A stretch of 64,000 nt of DNA from a bacterium. Its GTDB lineage: Bacteria; Desulfobacterota; DSWW01. The notes under the pieces were generated by a model. The model ran no database searches. It was not told the origin of the DNA and worked only from the letters and a program-made list of their open reading frames with translations. Where the stretch lies: positions 1 through 64,000 of the forward strand of contig JANQFG010000270.1 of NCBI GenBank assembly GCA_028277985.1, read 5' to 3'. The translations under genes and the position numbers were made by a program. Shown here in pieces: positions 23,351 through 31,715 of this stretch (position 1 is the stretch's first letter; each line of letters opens with the position of its first letter).

Positions 23351-25394
23351 GACATTTCTTCCCGCCATGGAAGAATGGCAAAAGGGCGCACAGCTCGCCC
23401 TCCCGCTGGGCGTCATCGTTGTCCTCGGCATCATGATCCTCCCTGTGCCGCCGATCCTGCTCGACTTTTTTCTGAGCATCAGTATCACCCTCGCGATCAC
23501 GATCCTGCTGATCGGTTTCTTTGTGGAGAAACCTCTCGAATTCTCGGTCTTTCCGGCCGTCCTGCTCGTGTGCACCCTCTTTCGGCTGTCCCTGAACATC
23601 GCTTCCACGCGGCTCATCCTGCTGCGGGGCGAACAGGGTCCGGATGCTGCGGGGAAGGTGATCGCCTCTTTCGGCCAATTCGTGGTCGGCGGCGAGTATG
23701 TGGTTGGACTCGTCGTGTTCGTGATTCTGGTGGTGATCAACTTCGTGGTCATTACGAAGGGCGCAGGACGAATCGCGGAGGTGGCGGCCCGGTTCACCCT
23801 GGATGCGATGCCCGGCAAGCAGATGAGTATCGACGCGGACCTGAATGCGGGGCTCATCGGCGAGGGGGAGGCGCGGGAGAGGCGGGAACGGATTTCCCAG
23901 GAGGCGGATTTCTACGGTGCCATGGACGGTGCCAGCAAGTTCGTGCGGGGGGATGCGATCGCCGGGATCATCATCACCGTCGTGAATATCCTTGGAGGCC
24001 TTGCCGTAGGGGTGCTCCAGAAGGGTATGGCCATGGGGGACGCGGCCCAGACCTATACCCTCCTGACCGTGGGGGACGGGCTCGTCTCACAGATCCCGGC
24101 CCTGTTCGTGTCCACGGCCGCCGGTATCGTGGTCAGTCGCACCGCAACCGAGGGGGACTTCTCCGATACGGTACGGGGCCAGCTCTTCGGCAATCCGAAG
24201 GTCCTGTACCTCTCGAGCTTTATCCTGATCGTCTTCGCCACCGTTCCCGGGTTGCCTCACATGTCCTTCCTGCTCCTGGGCGGGATCACCGGCTTCCTCG
24301 GGTACCGCGCTTCCCGCACGGAAGCGGAGAAGATCGAGGAAGAGGCGGCGGATGAGGCAGAGCCGGAGACGGTCGTGCAGGTCGACCCGATCGATCTCGT
24401 TGCACTGGATCTGGGCTACCAGCTCGTGTCCCTGGTAGACCGATCCCAGGGAGGCTCCTTGCTGGAACGGATCCAGACCCTTCGGAGACAGATGGCGCGC
24501 GATCTCGGGTTCGTGGTTCCTCCGATTCACATCAAGGACAATCTTCAGATCGGGCCTTCCGAGTACCGGATCTATGTGAAAGAGACCGAGGTGGCCAAGG
24601 GTGAGGTCCAACCGGGCACCTGTATGGCCATCAACCCCGGCAACGCGCAGCCTGGACTGGACGGCGTTACGGCACAGGAACCTGTGTTCGGCCTGGCCGC
24701 CACCTGCATTCCGGAGGAGGACAGGGAAAAGGCGCAGATGATGGGCTACACGGTGGTGGACGCGGTCACGGTGCTGGTGACGCACCTTTCCGAGGTCCTT
24801 CAACGGTATTCGAAGGAGTTGCTGACCCGCCAGGACGTGCACGGCCTGCTCCAGGAGGTTGCCAGGGAACATCCGAAGGTGGTCGAGGAGCTCGTTCCGA
24901 ACCCGCTCCCCCTGAATGTGGTCCATCGAGTGCTGCAGAACCTGCTCGAGGAGAAAGTCTCGATTCGGGACCTGCTGAGCATCCTGGAGACCCTGGGCGA
25001 CCACGCAGCGACCACGCGGGACCCGGAGTTACTCGGCGAGTATGCTCGTCACGCCCTGGCGAGACAGATCAGCAGGGAACACAAGAACGACGATGGGACC
25101 CTGCCGGCGATCATCATGGCGCCCCAGTGGGAAGAGAAGATCTCCAGGACGCTCGTCTCGACCGATCAGGGGAGCTTTTCCGCCCTGGATCCGAACGAGG
25201 TGCAGCGACTTGTTCAGGATGTAAGCAAATCGATGGAGGAGGTCAGTCAGCGAGGGCAGGTGCCCGTTCTGCTGACCACCCCGGAGCTCCGCAGACATGT
25301 CCGGAGGCTCCTGAGCCGTTTCCTGCCGGGCCTCTCGATTCTCTCGTACAACGAGATCTCCCCGGACACGCGCATCTTAGCCGTTAACCGTTAG
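23331..25394 (+). CDS. flhA: Flagellar export protein FlhA
   Basis: 687 residues, full length. Eight membrane helices lie in the first ~330 residues. The FHIPEP region reads SLNIASTRLIL, the segment RFTLDAMPGKQMSIDADL is conserved, and the cytoplasmic ring domain (about 350-687) includes TYTVVD-like GYTVVDAVTVLVTHLSEVL and QDVHGLLQEV. FlhA is the nonameric ring that receives substrate-chaperone complexes and channels the proton motive force. Start ATG 23331 inside the end of flhB. Confidence 0.96.
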   Translation: MAQNTTRTFLPAMEEWQKGAQLALPLGVIVVLGIMILPVPPILLDFFLSISITLAITILLIGFFVEKPLEFSVFPAVLLVCTLFRLSLNIASTRLILLRGEQGPDAAGKVIASFGQFVVGGEYVVGLVVFVILVVINFVVITKGAGRIAEVAARFTLDAMPGKQMSIDADLNAGLIGEGEARERRERISQEADFYGAMDGASKFVRGDAIAGIIITVVNILGGLAVGVLQKGMAMGDAAQTYTLLTVGDGLVSQIPALFVSTAAGIVVSRTATEGDFSDTVRGQLFGNPKVLYLSSFILIVFATVPGLPHMSFLLLGGITGFLGYRASRTEAEKIEEEAADEAEPETVVQVDPIDLVALDLGYQLVSLVDRSQGGSLLERIQTLRRQMARDLGFVVPPIHIKDNLQIGPSEYRIYVKETEVAKGEVQPGTCMAINPGNAQPGLDGVTAQEPVFGLAATCIPEEDREKAQMMGYTVVDAVTVLVTHLSEVLQRYSKELLTRQDVHGLLQEVAREHPKVVEELVPNPLPLNVVHRVLQNLLEEKVSIRDLLSILETLGDHAATTRDPELLGEYARHALARQISREHKNDDGTLPAIIMAPQWEEKISRTLVSTDQGSFSALDPNEVQRLVQDVSKSMEEVSQRGQVPVLLTTPELRRHVRRLLSRFLPGLSILSYNEISPDTRILAVNR

Positions 25395-25404
25395 AGGGTG
25401 GGCG

Positions 25405-26424
25405 ATGGTTGTCAAAAAACTTTTCGGAAACACGATGAAGGAAGTCCTCAGACAGGCGAAGGCGGAGCTGGGTGAGGATGTGGTCATCCTGTCACAGAAG
25501 CGGCTCGCCGGGGGGGAGATGGAGCTCACGGTCGCGGTCGATCCGCCTCTGGAGGCCCGGGGCTGCGACGCGAACGGCCTGGAGAACGAGCTCTGTGAAA
25601 TCAAGAAGATGTTGCTCTCCCTTGTTGAGGAGCGGGAAGTCATGGGGCTCGGCAAAGCGGCCCTGTTTCTCTATCAGGAGCTCAAGGAGAAGGGCCTGAG
25701 CGAGAAGGTCGCCTATCAGATCGTTCGGGACCTCGCACAGGGAATGGGCCCCGAAGACCTGCTCAAGAAGGAGGTGCTGCAAAAAGAGTTGCGGCGCTTC
25801 TTCTTCTCCCGCATCGAAACGACCGAGCCCCTGGCCGACGAAAAGATGTGCATCGGCCTGCTCGGCCGGACAGGGGTGGGAAAAACAACGACCCTTGCGA
25901 AGCTCGCCTCCATCGAGCGCTTCCACAGAAAGAGGCGGGTCGGGTTGGTGAGTCTGGATGGAGAGAAGGTCGGCTCCAGCGAGGAGCTCCAGCGAATCGG
26001 AAAGATCCTGGACATCCCGGTCGCCATCGCCTACGAACGAAGCGAGGTTCCCAAGGTGTTCGAGCTCGGTGCCCGGGTCGACACCCTGCTCGTTGACACA
26101 CCGGGCAAGGGGCTTGGCGAGAAGGGCCTGAGAGAGAAACTTTTCGATGTGATGACGCTCTGTCCCCACGCCCAGTTTCATCTTCTCCTGAGCCCTCACT
26201 ATCGGAGGGACGTCCTGCTTCAGGACCTCGAGGAGTACAGCCGTTTGTCCCTGAAGAGCCTGATTCTGGCGAAGGTCGACGAGAGTCGCCGCGTGGGGAG
26301 CCTGATGGACGCAGTCCTGTCTCACCCGATCCCCTTGTCCTGGATGACCACGGGCCAGGACATCCTTCACGATATCCTTCCCGTGAACAAGGGAATGCTG
26401 CTCGACATGATGATGGAGGCGTAA
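25405..26424 (+). CDS. flhF: Flagellar GTPase FlhF (SRP-type)
   Basis: 339 residues, on the short side. The N-terminal segment KLFGNTMKEVLRQAKAELGEDVVIL is typical, followed by an N domain and the SRP GTPase G domain: G1 GLLGRTGVGKTTTLAKLAS near residue 150, then VGLVSLDGEKVGSSEELQ, G3-like DTPGKGLGE and a late AKVDESRRVGS. FlhF decides where and how many flagella are built, together with FlhG encoded next. The B domain between the N terminus and N domain is reduced. Confidence 0.92.
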   Translation: MVVKKLFGNTMKEVLRQAKAELGEDVVILSQKRLAGGEMELTVAVDPPLEARGCDANGLENELCEIKKMLLSLVEEREVMGLGKAALFLYQELKEKGLSEKVAYQIVRDLAQGMGPEDLLKKEVLQKELRRFFFSRIETTEPLADEKMCIGLLGRTGVGKTTTLAKLASIERFHRKRRVGLVSLDGEKVGSSEELQRIGKILDIPVAIAYERSEVPKVFELGARVDTLLVDTPGKGLGEKGLREKLFDVMTLCPHAQFHLLLSPHYRRDVLLQDLEEYSRLSLKSLILAKVDESRRVGSLMDAVLSHPIPLSWMTTGQDILHDILPVNKGMLLDMMMEA

Positions 26425-26427
26425 TCG

Positions 26428-27264
26428 ATGGTGCCGGAAGGACAGAGAATGCAGTCTGCGCGCGTTTACACGGTCACAAGCGGAAAAGGTGGTGTGGGCA
26501 AGACGAATATCGTGTTGAACCTTGCGATGGCATTGACGGAAGCCGGCAAGAGGGTCCTGATCCTGGATGCGGATCTCGGCCTTGGAAATCTGGACGTGCT
26601 TCTCGGAATCCAGCACACCTACACCCTCGGAGACATTCTGAGCCAGAGGTGCTCGCTCAAGGACGCCCTCCTGGAGGGGCCGATGGGAGTGAAGATCCTG
26701 CCCGCCGAATCCGGGGTGGAAGAGCTCACCCGGCTCACCACGGGACAGAAGATCCAGGTCTTTTCCCTGTTTCACGGGCTCTATGAGGAGGCGGACACGA
26801 TCCTGATCGATACGGCATCCGGCATCTCGTCGAACGTGCTCTTCTTCAGCAGTTTTGCGGACCAGATTCTGCTGGTTGCCACGCCGGAGCCTACGTCCAT
26901 CACGGATGCGTATGCAACCATGAAGGTTCTCTCACGAGCACCGGGCGATCAGGATTTCCAGCTCCTGATCAACCGCGTGGACTCGGAGCAGCAGGGCAGA
27001 GAAGTGTATCAAACGCTCAGCAGGGCGGCCGAGCATTTTCTGGAGATCCGTCCCGCCTGGCTGGGATGCATATCGCAGGACCGGAACCTGCCCAGAGCCG
27101 TGTCTCTCCAGAGGCCGCTTCTGGAACTGAAGCCCGAGAGCCGGGCTTGTCGTGATATCCGATCGCTGGCCGAAAAACTGGCGGCCCGCGACCGGCCCGT
27201 GCGTGCGAGGCATGACGGGGCCTTGTGTCTGGAGCCCCAGCAATGCGTGCGCGGAATCGGATAG
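26428..27264 (+). CDS. flhG: Flagellar number regulator FlhG (MinD-like ATPase)
   Basis: 278 residues. A deviant Walker A SGKGGVGKTN lies near residue 17, then DADLGLGNLDVLLGI and the switch region IDTASGISSNVLFFS. FlhG activates FlhF GTPase and limits flagellar number; in gammaproteobacteria it also restrains the master activator. Start codon ATG 26428; a second ATG eight codons later is possible. The C terminus beyond about 260 has no clear amphipathic membrane helix. Confidence 0.92.
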   Translation: MVPEGQRMQSARVYTVTSGKGGVGKTNIVLNLAMALTEAGKRVLILDADLGLGNLDVLLGIQHTYTLGDILSQRCSLKDALLEGPMGVKILPAESGVEELTRLTTGQKIQVFSLFHGLYEEADTILIDTASGISSNVLFFSSFADQILLVATPEPTSITDAYATMKVLSRAPGDQDFQLLINRVDSEQQGREVYQTLSRAAEHFLEIRPAWLGCISQDRNLPRAVSLQRPLLELKPESRACRDIRSLAEKLAARDRPVRARHDGALCLEPQQCVRGIG

Positions 27265-27286
27265 GCAGCCGTTAGGAGAACATCAG

Positions 27287-28033
27287 ATGGGTAAAGCATC
27301 GGCGCAACGTCTCCAAGACCTTGGGAGGGACGAGGAAGAGTCCATCCTCGAACACCTTCCTCTCGTCAAGTGGATCGCCTATCGGCTCGCGGTCCGTTTG
27401 CCGTACAACCTGGAGGTTCAGGACCTGATCAGCGCCGGTACGCTCGGTCTCCTGCAGGCGATGCGGGACTTCGACCCTTCCCGGAAGAACCGTTTTCAAA
27501 CGTACGCTTCCATCCGGATTCGCGGTGCCATGCTGGACGCGATCCGTGAACAGGACTGGACACCTCGTTCTTTTCGGGATCGATACAAGAAGTACGTTCA
27601 CAGCATCCAGGAGTTGAGCAGAAGGCTGGGAAGGCCTCCCGAGGATGATGAAATACGGGTCGAGCTGGGGCTCTCGGACGACCAATACCAGGACTTCCTC
27701 GTCAAGGCCCGTCCTCTTTCCTTCCTCAGCCTGGAGGATCTGCACCTGTCTCCAAAAGCCGTGGAGGAGATGGCGGGGAAGGTCTCCCGCGACAAACGCA
27801 ATGACCCGGGCCTGGCCGCAGAATTCGGCGAAGTCCGAGACATGCTCGCTGATGCGATCGACTCGCTCCCGGAGAGGGAGGCGAGAATCATCCAGCTCTA
27901 TTATTTCGAAGAACTGAATCTTAAGGAAATCGGGAAGGTGTTGGGCATCGGGGAATCCCGTGTGTGCCAGCTTCAGGCACAGGCCTTGATGCGGCTGAAA
28001 GGGAAGCTCCGCAAGGAGGAAATCACTCGATGA
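27287..28033 (+). CDS. fliA: RNA polymerase sigma factor FliA (sigma-28)
   Basis: 248 residues. Region 2 reads LVKWIAYRLAVRLP, EVQDLISAGTLGLLQAM, FQTYASIRIRGAMLDAIR and EQDWTPRS. Region 3 and region 4 end with LPEREARIIQLYYFEELNLKEIG and the HTH KVLGIGESRVCQLQAQAL. It directs late genes; matching promoters are at 34803 (flgM) and 38902 (fliC). The start ATG 27287 has a TTAGGAGA ribosome site; longer in-frame starts fall within flhG. Confidence 0.95.
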   Translation: MGKASAQRLQDLGRDEEESILEHLPLVKWIAYRLAVRLPYNLEVQDLISAGTLGLLQAMRDFDPSRKNRFQTYASIRIRGAMLDAIREQDWTPRSFRDRYKKYVHSIQELSRRLGRPPEDDEIRVELGLSDDQYQDFLVKARPLSFLSLEDLHLSPKAVEEMAGKVSRDKRNDPGLAAEFGEVRDMLADAIDSLPEREARIIQLYYFEELNLKEIGKVLGIGESRVCQLQAQALMRLKGKLRKEEITR

Positions 28034-28121
28034 CAACGAAGATCGCGCACAGCACCTGGCCTGTCGCTCTAACGAAGCGAACGGCATCCCTCGACCCCAA
28101 AGGAGAAGGGAGGTGAGTCAG

Positions 28122-28298
28122 ATGATCGAAGTATCGGAAAGAATCGGAAACGTAACTTATCCGATACCCAACCCGGATCGGATCCAAGAGACCCGGCAGC
28201 GAAGAGAGGCGATCGAGCGCGATCGATCCAGCGGGAAGAAGAAGAAGGGCAAGAAGAAGAAGTCAACCGAGGACAATCGTCTGGACACGCGCGTTTGA
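28122..28298 (+). CDS. Small Lys-rich protein after fliA, unknown function
   Basis: 58 residues from ATG 28122, chosen because GGGAGGTGA lies at the right distance. The N-terminal half (MIEVSERIGNVTYPIPNPDR) is neutral. The centre is a charged helix, and the end is strongly basic (SSGKKKKGKKKKSTED). No family is recognised. The gene sits in the operon between fliA and a membrane/HTH protein with good ribosome sites on both sides, so it is probably real. The basic tail could bind nucleic acid or acidic lipids, but that is speculation. Confidence 0.55.
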   Translation: MIEVSERIGNVTYPIPNPDRIQETRQRREAIERDRSSGKKKKGKKKKSTEDNRLDTRV

Positions 28299-28319
28299 TC
28301 CTCTGAAAAGGAGTCTCCT

Positions 28320-28721
28320 ATGAATCCTCTGATTCTGGTCGGATTCGACCTCGTCGTCTCGGCGGTGTTGATCCTGCTGGCGATGTACGTGGTGTGGAGC
28401 CGGGTTCAATCTCGCTTGAACTCCTTGGCGGACAAGGAGACCCTTCCGATCCCGAAGGCGCCGCCCCAGGAAAAGGTGGAAAGACCGGGCCCCCCGAAAG
28501 AGGAGAAGCAGCGCGAATGGGCCTTCGGGGGCATAACGGAACAGGCGGCGACGTTGAAACGGAAGGGGTGCTCGCTTGAGCAGATCGCGCAGAGGCTGCA
28601 GCTGCCGACACGCGAAGTCGAGATGATGCTTGCCATTTCGGAGATGGGGAACACGGAAGGACCCGGTCACGGGCAGGTTGCCTCCTTTTCTCTGGAACCG
28701 GAGATGGTGCACTCCCACTGA
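28320..28721 (+). CDS. Membrane-anchored helix-turn-helix protein
   Basis: 133 residues. One N-terminal membrane helix (about 4-25, ILVGFDLVVSAVLILLAMYVVW), a proline-rich linker, then a predicted helix-turn-helix: AATLKRKGCSLEQIAQRLQLPTREVEMML (quoted as KGCSLEQIAQRLQLPTREV). Small proteins of this build (DUF2802-like) are common beside fliA in deltaproteobacterial flagellar loci, with no settled role. AAAGGAG precedes ATG 28320. Confidence 0.65.
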   Translation: MNPLILVGFDLVVSAVLILLAMYVVWSRVQSRLNSLADKETLPIPKAPPQEKVERPGPPKEEKQREWAFGGITEQAATLKRKGCSLEQIAQRLQLPTREVEMMLAISEMGNTEGPGHGQVASFSLEPEMVHSH

Positions 28722-28797
28722 TTCGTTGACCCGGGCTTGATCCACTCGAGGATCGCGTTCCGGGGCATGAAACGGACCTTACGGAAGACGAGAGAAC

Positions 28798-29763
28798 ATG
28801 TCGGCAGGGGAGAAGGGCGCAGTCCAGACAAGAGAGATCGAGGTCCCGACCGTCCAGAAACCGGATCGTGCAGGGGCCGGCAATCTCAGGGACGGTGACA
28901 AGCTTGCCTTCCGGGTCCTGGAGAGCAGACCCGGCGATCGGTACCTGATCCAGGTCCGGCAGAAGCCCATGTCGGTGCATAGCCGATTCCCCCTCACGGA
29001 AGGGGGACGGTACCTCGCGGAAGTGAAGATACAGGGCGGCCTGATCCAGTTCCTGTCGAAGCCGATTCCGTCCAACGCGGTCGAAGCCCTCCTTGCACAG
29101 AGGCAGACGCTGAAGACGCCCCTGTTCTCCCTGTTGAGGACTTTGATGTCGACCCACTCCCTCCCCCCCGGCTTCCTCACGGACTGCCAGAGCGGGGAGG
29201 CGGTGCGAGGCGCCCTTCAGAACTGTGGCCTTTTCTATGAGGCCCGAGTACGCGAGGCATTGCGAAAGAAAGCTCCGCACTCGCTTGCAGAGGACGTCAA
29301 GGGATTCCTGCTGCGACAGGCCGAAAAGCATCCCGCTGCTTCCGTCCGGGAGACGATGCGTGCGGCCTTGAGGCAGGTGGAGGTGAAGCAACTCCTTAGC
29401 CTCCAGGGAGGGCCCGAGGGACCATTTCCTTTCTGGCTGCCTTTCGGCGAAGGGACGATCATCGAAGGTGCGCTCAAGCGCTTTCGGAGATCCGGGGATA
29501 CCGAGTTTCTGGTGATGATACGAGTCCCGTTCCTCCCGACCGAGGAGCTTCTTGTCACCGTGACGTGGAACCCGAACAAGGTGGAAGTACACCTATGCAC
29601 CGGCCCCATTGCATTCGAAGCCCTGCGGAAAGGGGCGCAAAGACTGGAGGGACAACTCGCCGACCTCGGTATGGCCGGGGCGAGCGTCCGGGTTTCGCGA
29701 AGCGTGCCCGAGCATGTCCGGGCCGAGTTGGAAGGGATCCGGTTTGTCGAGTCCTATGGATAA
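28798..29763 (+). CDS. Second FliK-like hook-length control protein
   Basis: 321 residues with no signal peptide or membrane helix. The C-terminal 90 residues resemble the Flg_hook domain of FliK (LLVTVTWNPNKVEVHLCTG, FEALRKGAQRLEGQLADLG, ASVRVSRSV). The N-terminal part has a small beta-rich section (GDKLAFRVLESRPGDRYLIQV) and a helical middle. The start ATG 28798 is preceded by GAGAGAAC. It is translationally coupled to the following FlhB C-domain paralogue with an 8-base overlap. An auxiliary FliK partner is the likeliest reading; the identity rests on the C-terminal domain and context. Confidence 0.7.
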   Translation: MSAGEKGAVQTREIEVPTVQKPDRAGAGNLRDGDKLAFRVLESRPGDRYLIQVRQKPMSVHSRFPLTEGGRYLAEVKIQGGLIQFLSKPIPSNAVEALLAQRQTLKTPLFSLLRTLMSTHSLPPGFLTDCQSGEAVRGALQNCGLFYEARVREALRKKAPHSLAEDVKGFLLRQAEKHPAASVRETMRAALRQVEVKQLLSLQGGPEGPFPFWLPFGEGTIIEGALKRFRRSGDTEFLVMIRVPFLPTEELLVTVTWNPNKVEVHLCTGPIAFEALRKGAQRLEGQLADLGMAGASVRVSRSVPEHVRAELEGIRFVESYG

Positions 29764-30070
29764 GAAACGGGAAAGAAGTGAAAAGGCGGTCGCTCTGCGA
29801 TACGACCGGGACCGGGACGGCGCGCCTCAGGTCGTAGCCAAAGGGAAGGGTTGGATTGCCAGCAAAATCATCGAGGAGGCGAAAGCGCACGGTCTTCCCT
29901 TTCGAGAGGACCCCCTGCTCGTGGAGGCCCTCATCGGGTTGGACCTGTATCAGGAGGTCCCTGAGGAACTCTACCGGGTCATCGCCGAGGTCTATGCCTT
30001 TCTCTACGAGGTCAGAAACGATGCATTCGGGGTGCAGCCCTCTCATGAGGAGGAACTCTCTTCCGGGTAG
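29756..30070 (+). CDS. FlhB C-terminal domain paralogue (FlhX type)
   Basis: 104 residues. It begins with a short charged tail and then matches the FlhB cytoplasmic domain from just after the NPTH loop: AVALRYDRDRDGAPQVVAKGKGWIASKI (in part), then AHGLPFREDPLLVEAL and VPEELYRVIAEVYAFLYEV. There is no membrane part and no cleavage motif, so it corresponds to the FlhBCC fragment released on cleavage. Free-standing FlhX proteins can substitute for that fragment. Start ATG 29756 lies inside the end of the FliK-like gene. Confidence 0.85.
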   Translation: MDKKRERSEKAVALRYDRDRDGAPQVVAKGKGWIASKIIEEAKAHGLPFREDPLLVEALIGLDLYQEVPEELYRVIAEVYAFLYEVRNDAFGVQPSHEEELSSG

Positions 30071-30082
30071 GCAGGAATTGCC
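30070..30082 (+). promoter_or_regulatory. Inverted-repeat regulator site upstream of flgF (ftr-like)
   Basis: GGCAGGAATTGCC, continuing GGGG, matches the site before fliK. Its centre (30076) is 75 bases upstream of the -24 GG at 30151, the same distance as at fliK. Similarity continues on the 3' side for about 25 bases (GGAACCCG and AGCGAA shared). Confidence 0.65.
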
Positions 30083-30150
30083 GGGGTCACGGAACCCGGA
30101 GCGAAGCTGTAACCATTTGAAGTTGTTGCATATTTCTCCGAGGCCCGGAT

Positions 30151-30164
30151 GGTATGGGTCTTGC
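30151..30164 (+). promoter_or_regulatory. Sigma-54 promoter of the flgF operon
   Basis: GGTAT-GGGTC-TTGC followed by TAATTC, exact spacing, 49 bases before flgF. Confidence 0.83.
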
Positions 30165-30212
30165 TAATTCGACAGGGTGCGCACATCTCTACAAACGAGG
30201 GAGAAACAAGGA

Positions 30213-30893
30213 ATGGACATAGGCGCTTTCATCGCAGCATCCGGAGCCAAGGCGAACCAGAGAATCCTCGAGGAGGTCACGCACAACCTGGCGAACGCCT
30301 CCACGCCAGGCTTCAAGGAGAGGCTGATCGCAAAGGAAGCTTTTCCTTATGCTGCGCCCGGCAGTGAGCAGACCGGTATCGACCCCCTTGCCTTCGTTCA
30401 AGCGGGTCCCCCTGTTGTTGACAACACACAGGGTGTCGTCGAGCCGACGGGTCGCCCTCTCGACATCGCCATTGTAGGCAAGGGCACCTTCCAGGTTCGG
30501 ACACCAGAGGGCGTTCGAGGCGTTCGAGACGGAAGGCTAAGCCTCGACCGGGACGGCACGATCGTCACCTCCGAGGGTTACCCGGTCCAGAGCGAGCAGG
30601 GCGGCGAAATCCACATCGACCCGAAGAAGGGCGTCGAGATATCGGAGGACGGTGAGGTACGGTCGGGGGAGCGGAGCATCGGTCGGCTCCTCATCGCCGA
30701 TGAGAAGGGGCGCCCGGTCGAATCGGAAGATTACCGGCTCGTACAGGGCCATCTGGAGAGCTCCAATGTGAACTCCATCGAAGAGATGATCAAGATGATG
30801 GAACTCGTGCGCGACCACGGGGCGTACATGAAAGTGATCAAGAGCTTCGACGACCTGGAGGGGAAGACCATCCAGGACCTGGGAAGACTCTAG
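30213..30893 (+). CDS. flgF: Flagellar basal-body rod protein FlgF
   Basis: 226 residues. The start ATG 30213 follows the promoter leader. N terminus AKANQRILEEVTHNLANASTPGFKE is the rod signature, middle GRPLDIAIVGKGTFQVRTPEG, C terminus SSNVNSIEEMIKMMELVRDHGAYMK. FlgF is a proximal rod protein. It is a little shorter than typical FlgF, but the pairing with flgG and the order fit. Confidence 0.9.
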   Translation: MDIGAFIAASGAKANQRILEEVTHNLANASTPGFKERLIAKEAFPYAAPGSEQTGIDPLAFVQAGPPVVDNTQGVVEPTGRPLDIAIVGKGTFQVRTPEGVRGVRDGRLSLDRDGTIVTSEGYPVQSEQGGEIHIDPKKGVEISEDGEVRSGERSIGRLLIADEKGRPVESEDYRLVQGHLESSNVNSIEEMIKMMELVRDHGAYMKVIKSFDDLEGKTIQDLGRL

Positions 30894-30924
30894 GAAAGAC
30901 AGGTAAGAAGGGAGGCATACCGGA

Positions 30925-31713
30925 ATGATTCGAACCTTTTGGGTCGCAGCCACAGGAATGAGCAGTCAGCAGCTCAATCTCGACGTGATCGCAAACAACC
31001 TGGCGAACGTGAACACGGTCGGGTTCAAGAAGAGTCGAGCCGACTTCGAGGAGCTGCTCTACCAGGAAGAGCGGATCCCGGGCGCCGCCTCCTCACCAGA
31101 GACCCAGATTCCGACCGGGCTCCACGTGGGGCTCGGCGTACGCCCCGTTGCCACGCAGAAGATCTTTACCGAAGGCAACATGGAGCAGACCGCCAACGCC
31201 CTCGACATTGCGATCGAGGGGGACGGCTTCTTCAAGATCCTGTTGCCCAACGGTGAGTTCGGCTACACCCGGAACGGCTCGTTCAAGCTCGACCGGGACG
31301 GCAGAATGGTCACCCCCTCGGGAAATCCGATGGACCCGGAGATTACGATTCCGGAAGACACCCGAAGCATCACGATCAGCTCCGATGGGATCGTTTCGGT
31401 CACCCAGGGTGATTCGGACGTGCCCACCGAAATCGGAAATCTCGAGCTGGCGAAATTCATCAACCCGGGAGGCATGCGGCCCATAGGCCGAAACATGTAC
31501 GTGGCCACCGAGGCCTCGGGAGATGAAATCACCGGTGTCCCGGGCTCGGACGGCCTCGGATCGGTCTCCCAGGGCTTTCTGGAGATGTCGAACGTCAATG
31601 TGGTCGAGGAAATGGTGAACATGATCATCAGTCAGCGGGCCTACGAGATGAACTCGAAGGCCATTCAGACGGCCGACGAGATGATTCAGACCGCCAACCA
31701 GCTGAGAAGGTAA
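30925..31713 (+). CDS. flgG: Flagellar distal rod protein FlgG
   Basis: 262 residues, the standard length. It begins MIRTFWVAATGMSSQQLNLD, then IANNLANVNTVGFKKSRADF, GDGFFKILLPNGEFGYTRNG and SNVNVVEEMVNMIISQRAYEM near the C terminus. FlgG forms the distal rod. AGGTAAGAAGGGAGG precedes the start. Confidence 0.96.
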   Translation: MIRTFWVAATGMSSQQLNLDVIANNLANVNTVGFKKSRADFEELLYQEERIPGAASSPETQIPTGLHVGLGVRPVATQKIFTEGNMEQTANALDIAIEGDGFFKILLPNGEFGYTRNGSFKLDRDGRMVTPSGNPMDPEITIPEDTRSITISSDGIVSVTQGDSDVPTEIGNLELAKFINPGGMRPIGRNMYVATEASGDEITGVPGSDGLGSVSQGFLEMSNVNVVEEMVNMIISQRAYEMNSKAIQTADEMIQTANQLRR

Positions 31714-31715
31714 TC

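Noticed and set aside
22169-23857. 562-codon open frame on the minus strand across flhB and flhA
   Set aside because: It lies opposite two genes with clear FlhB/FlhA motifs, has no recognisable domain, and such antisense frames are expected from the GC-rich codon use.
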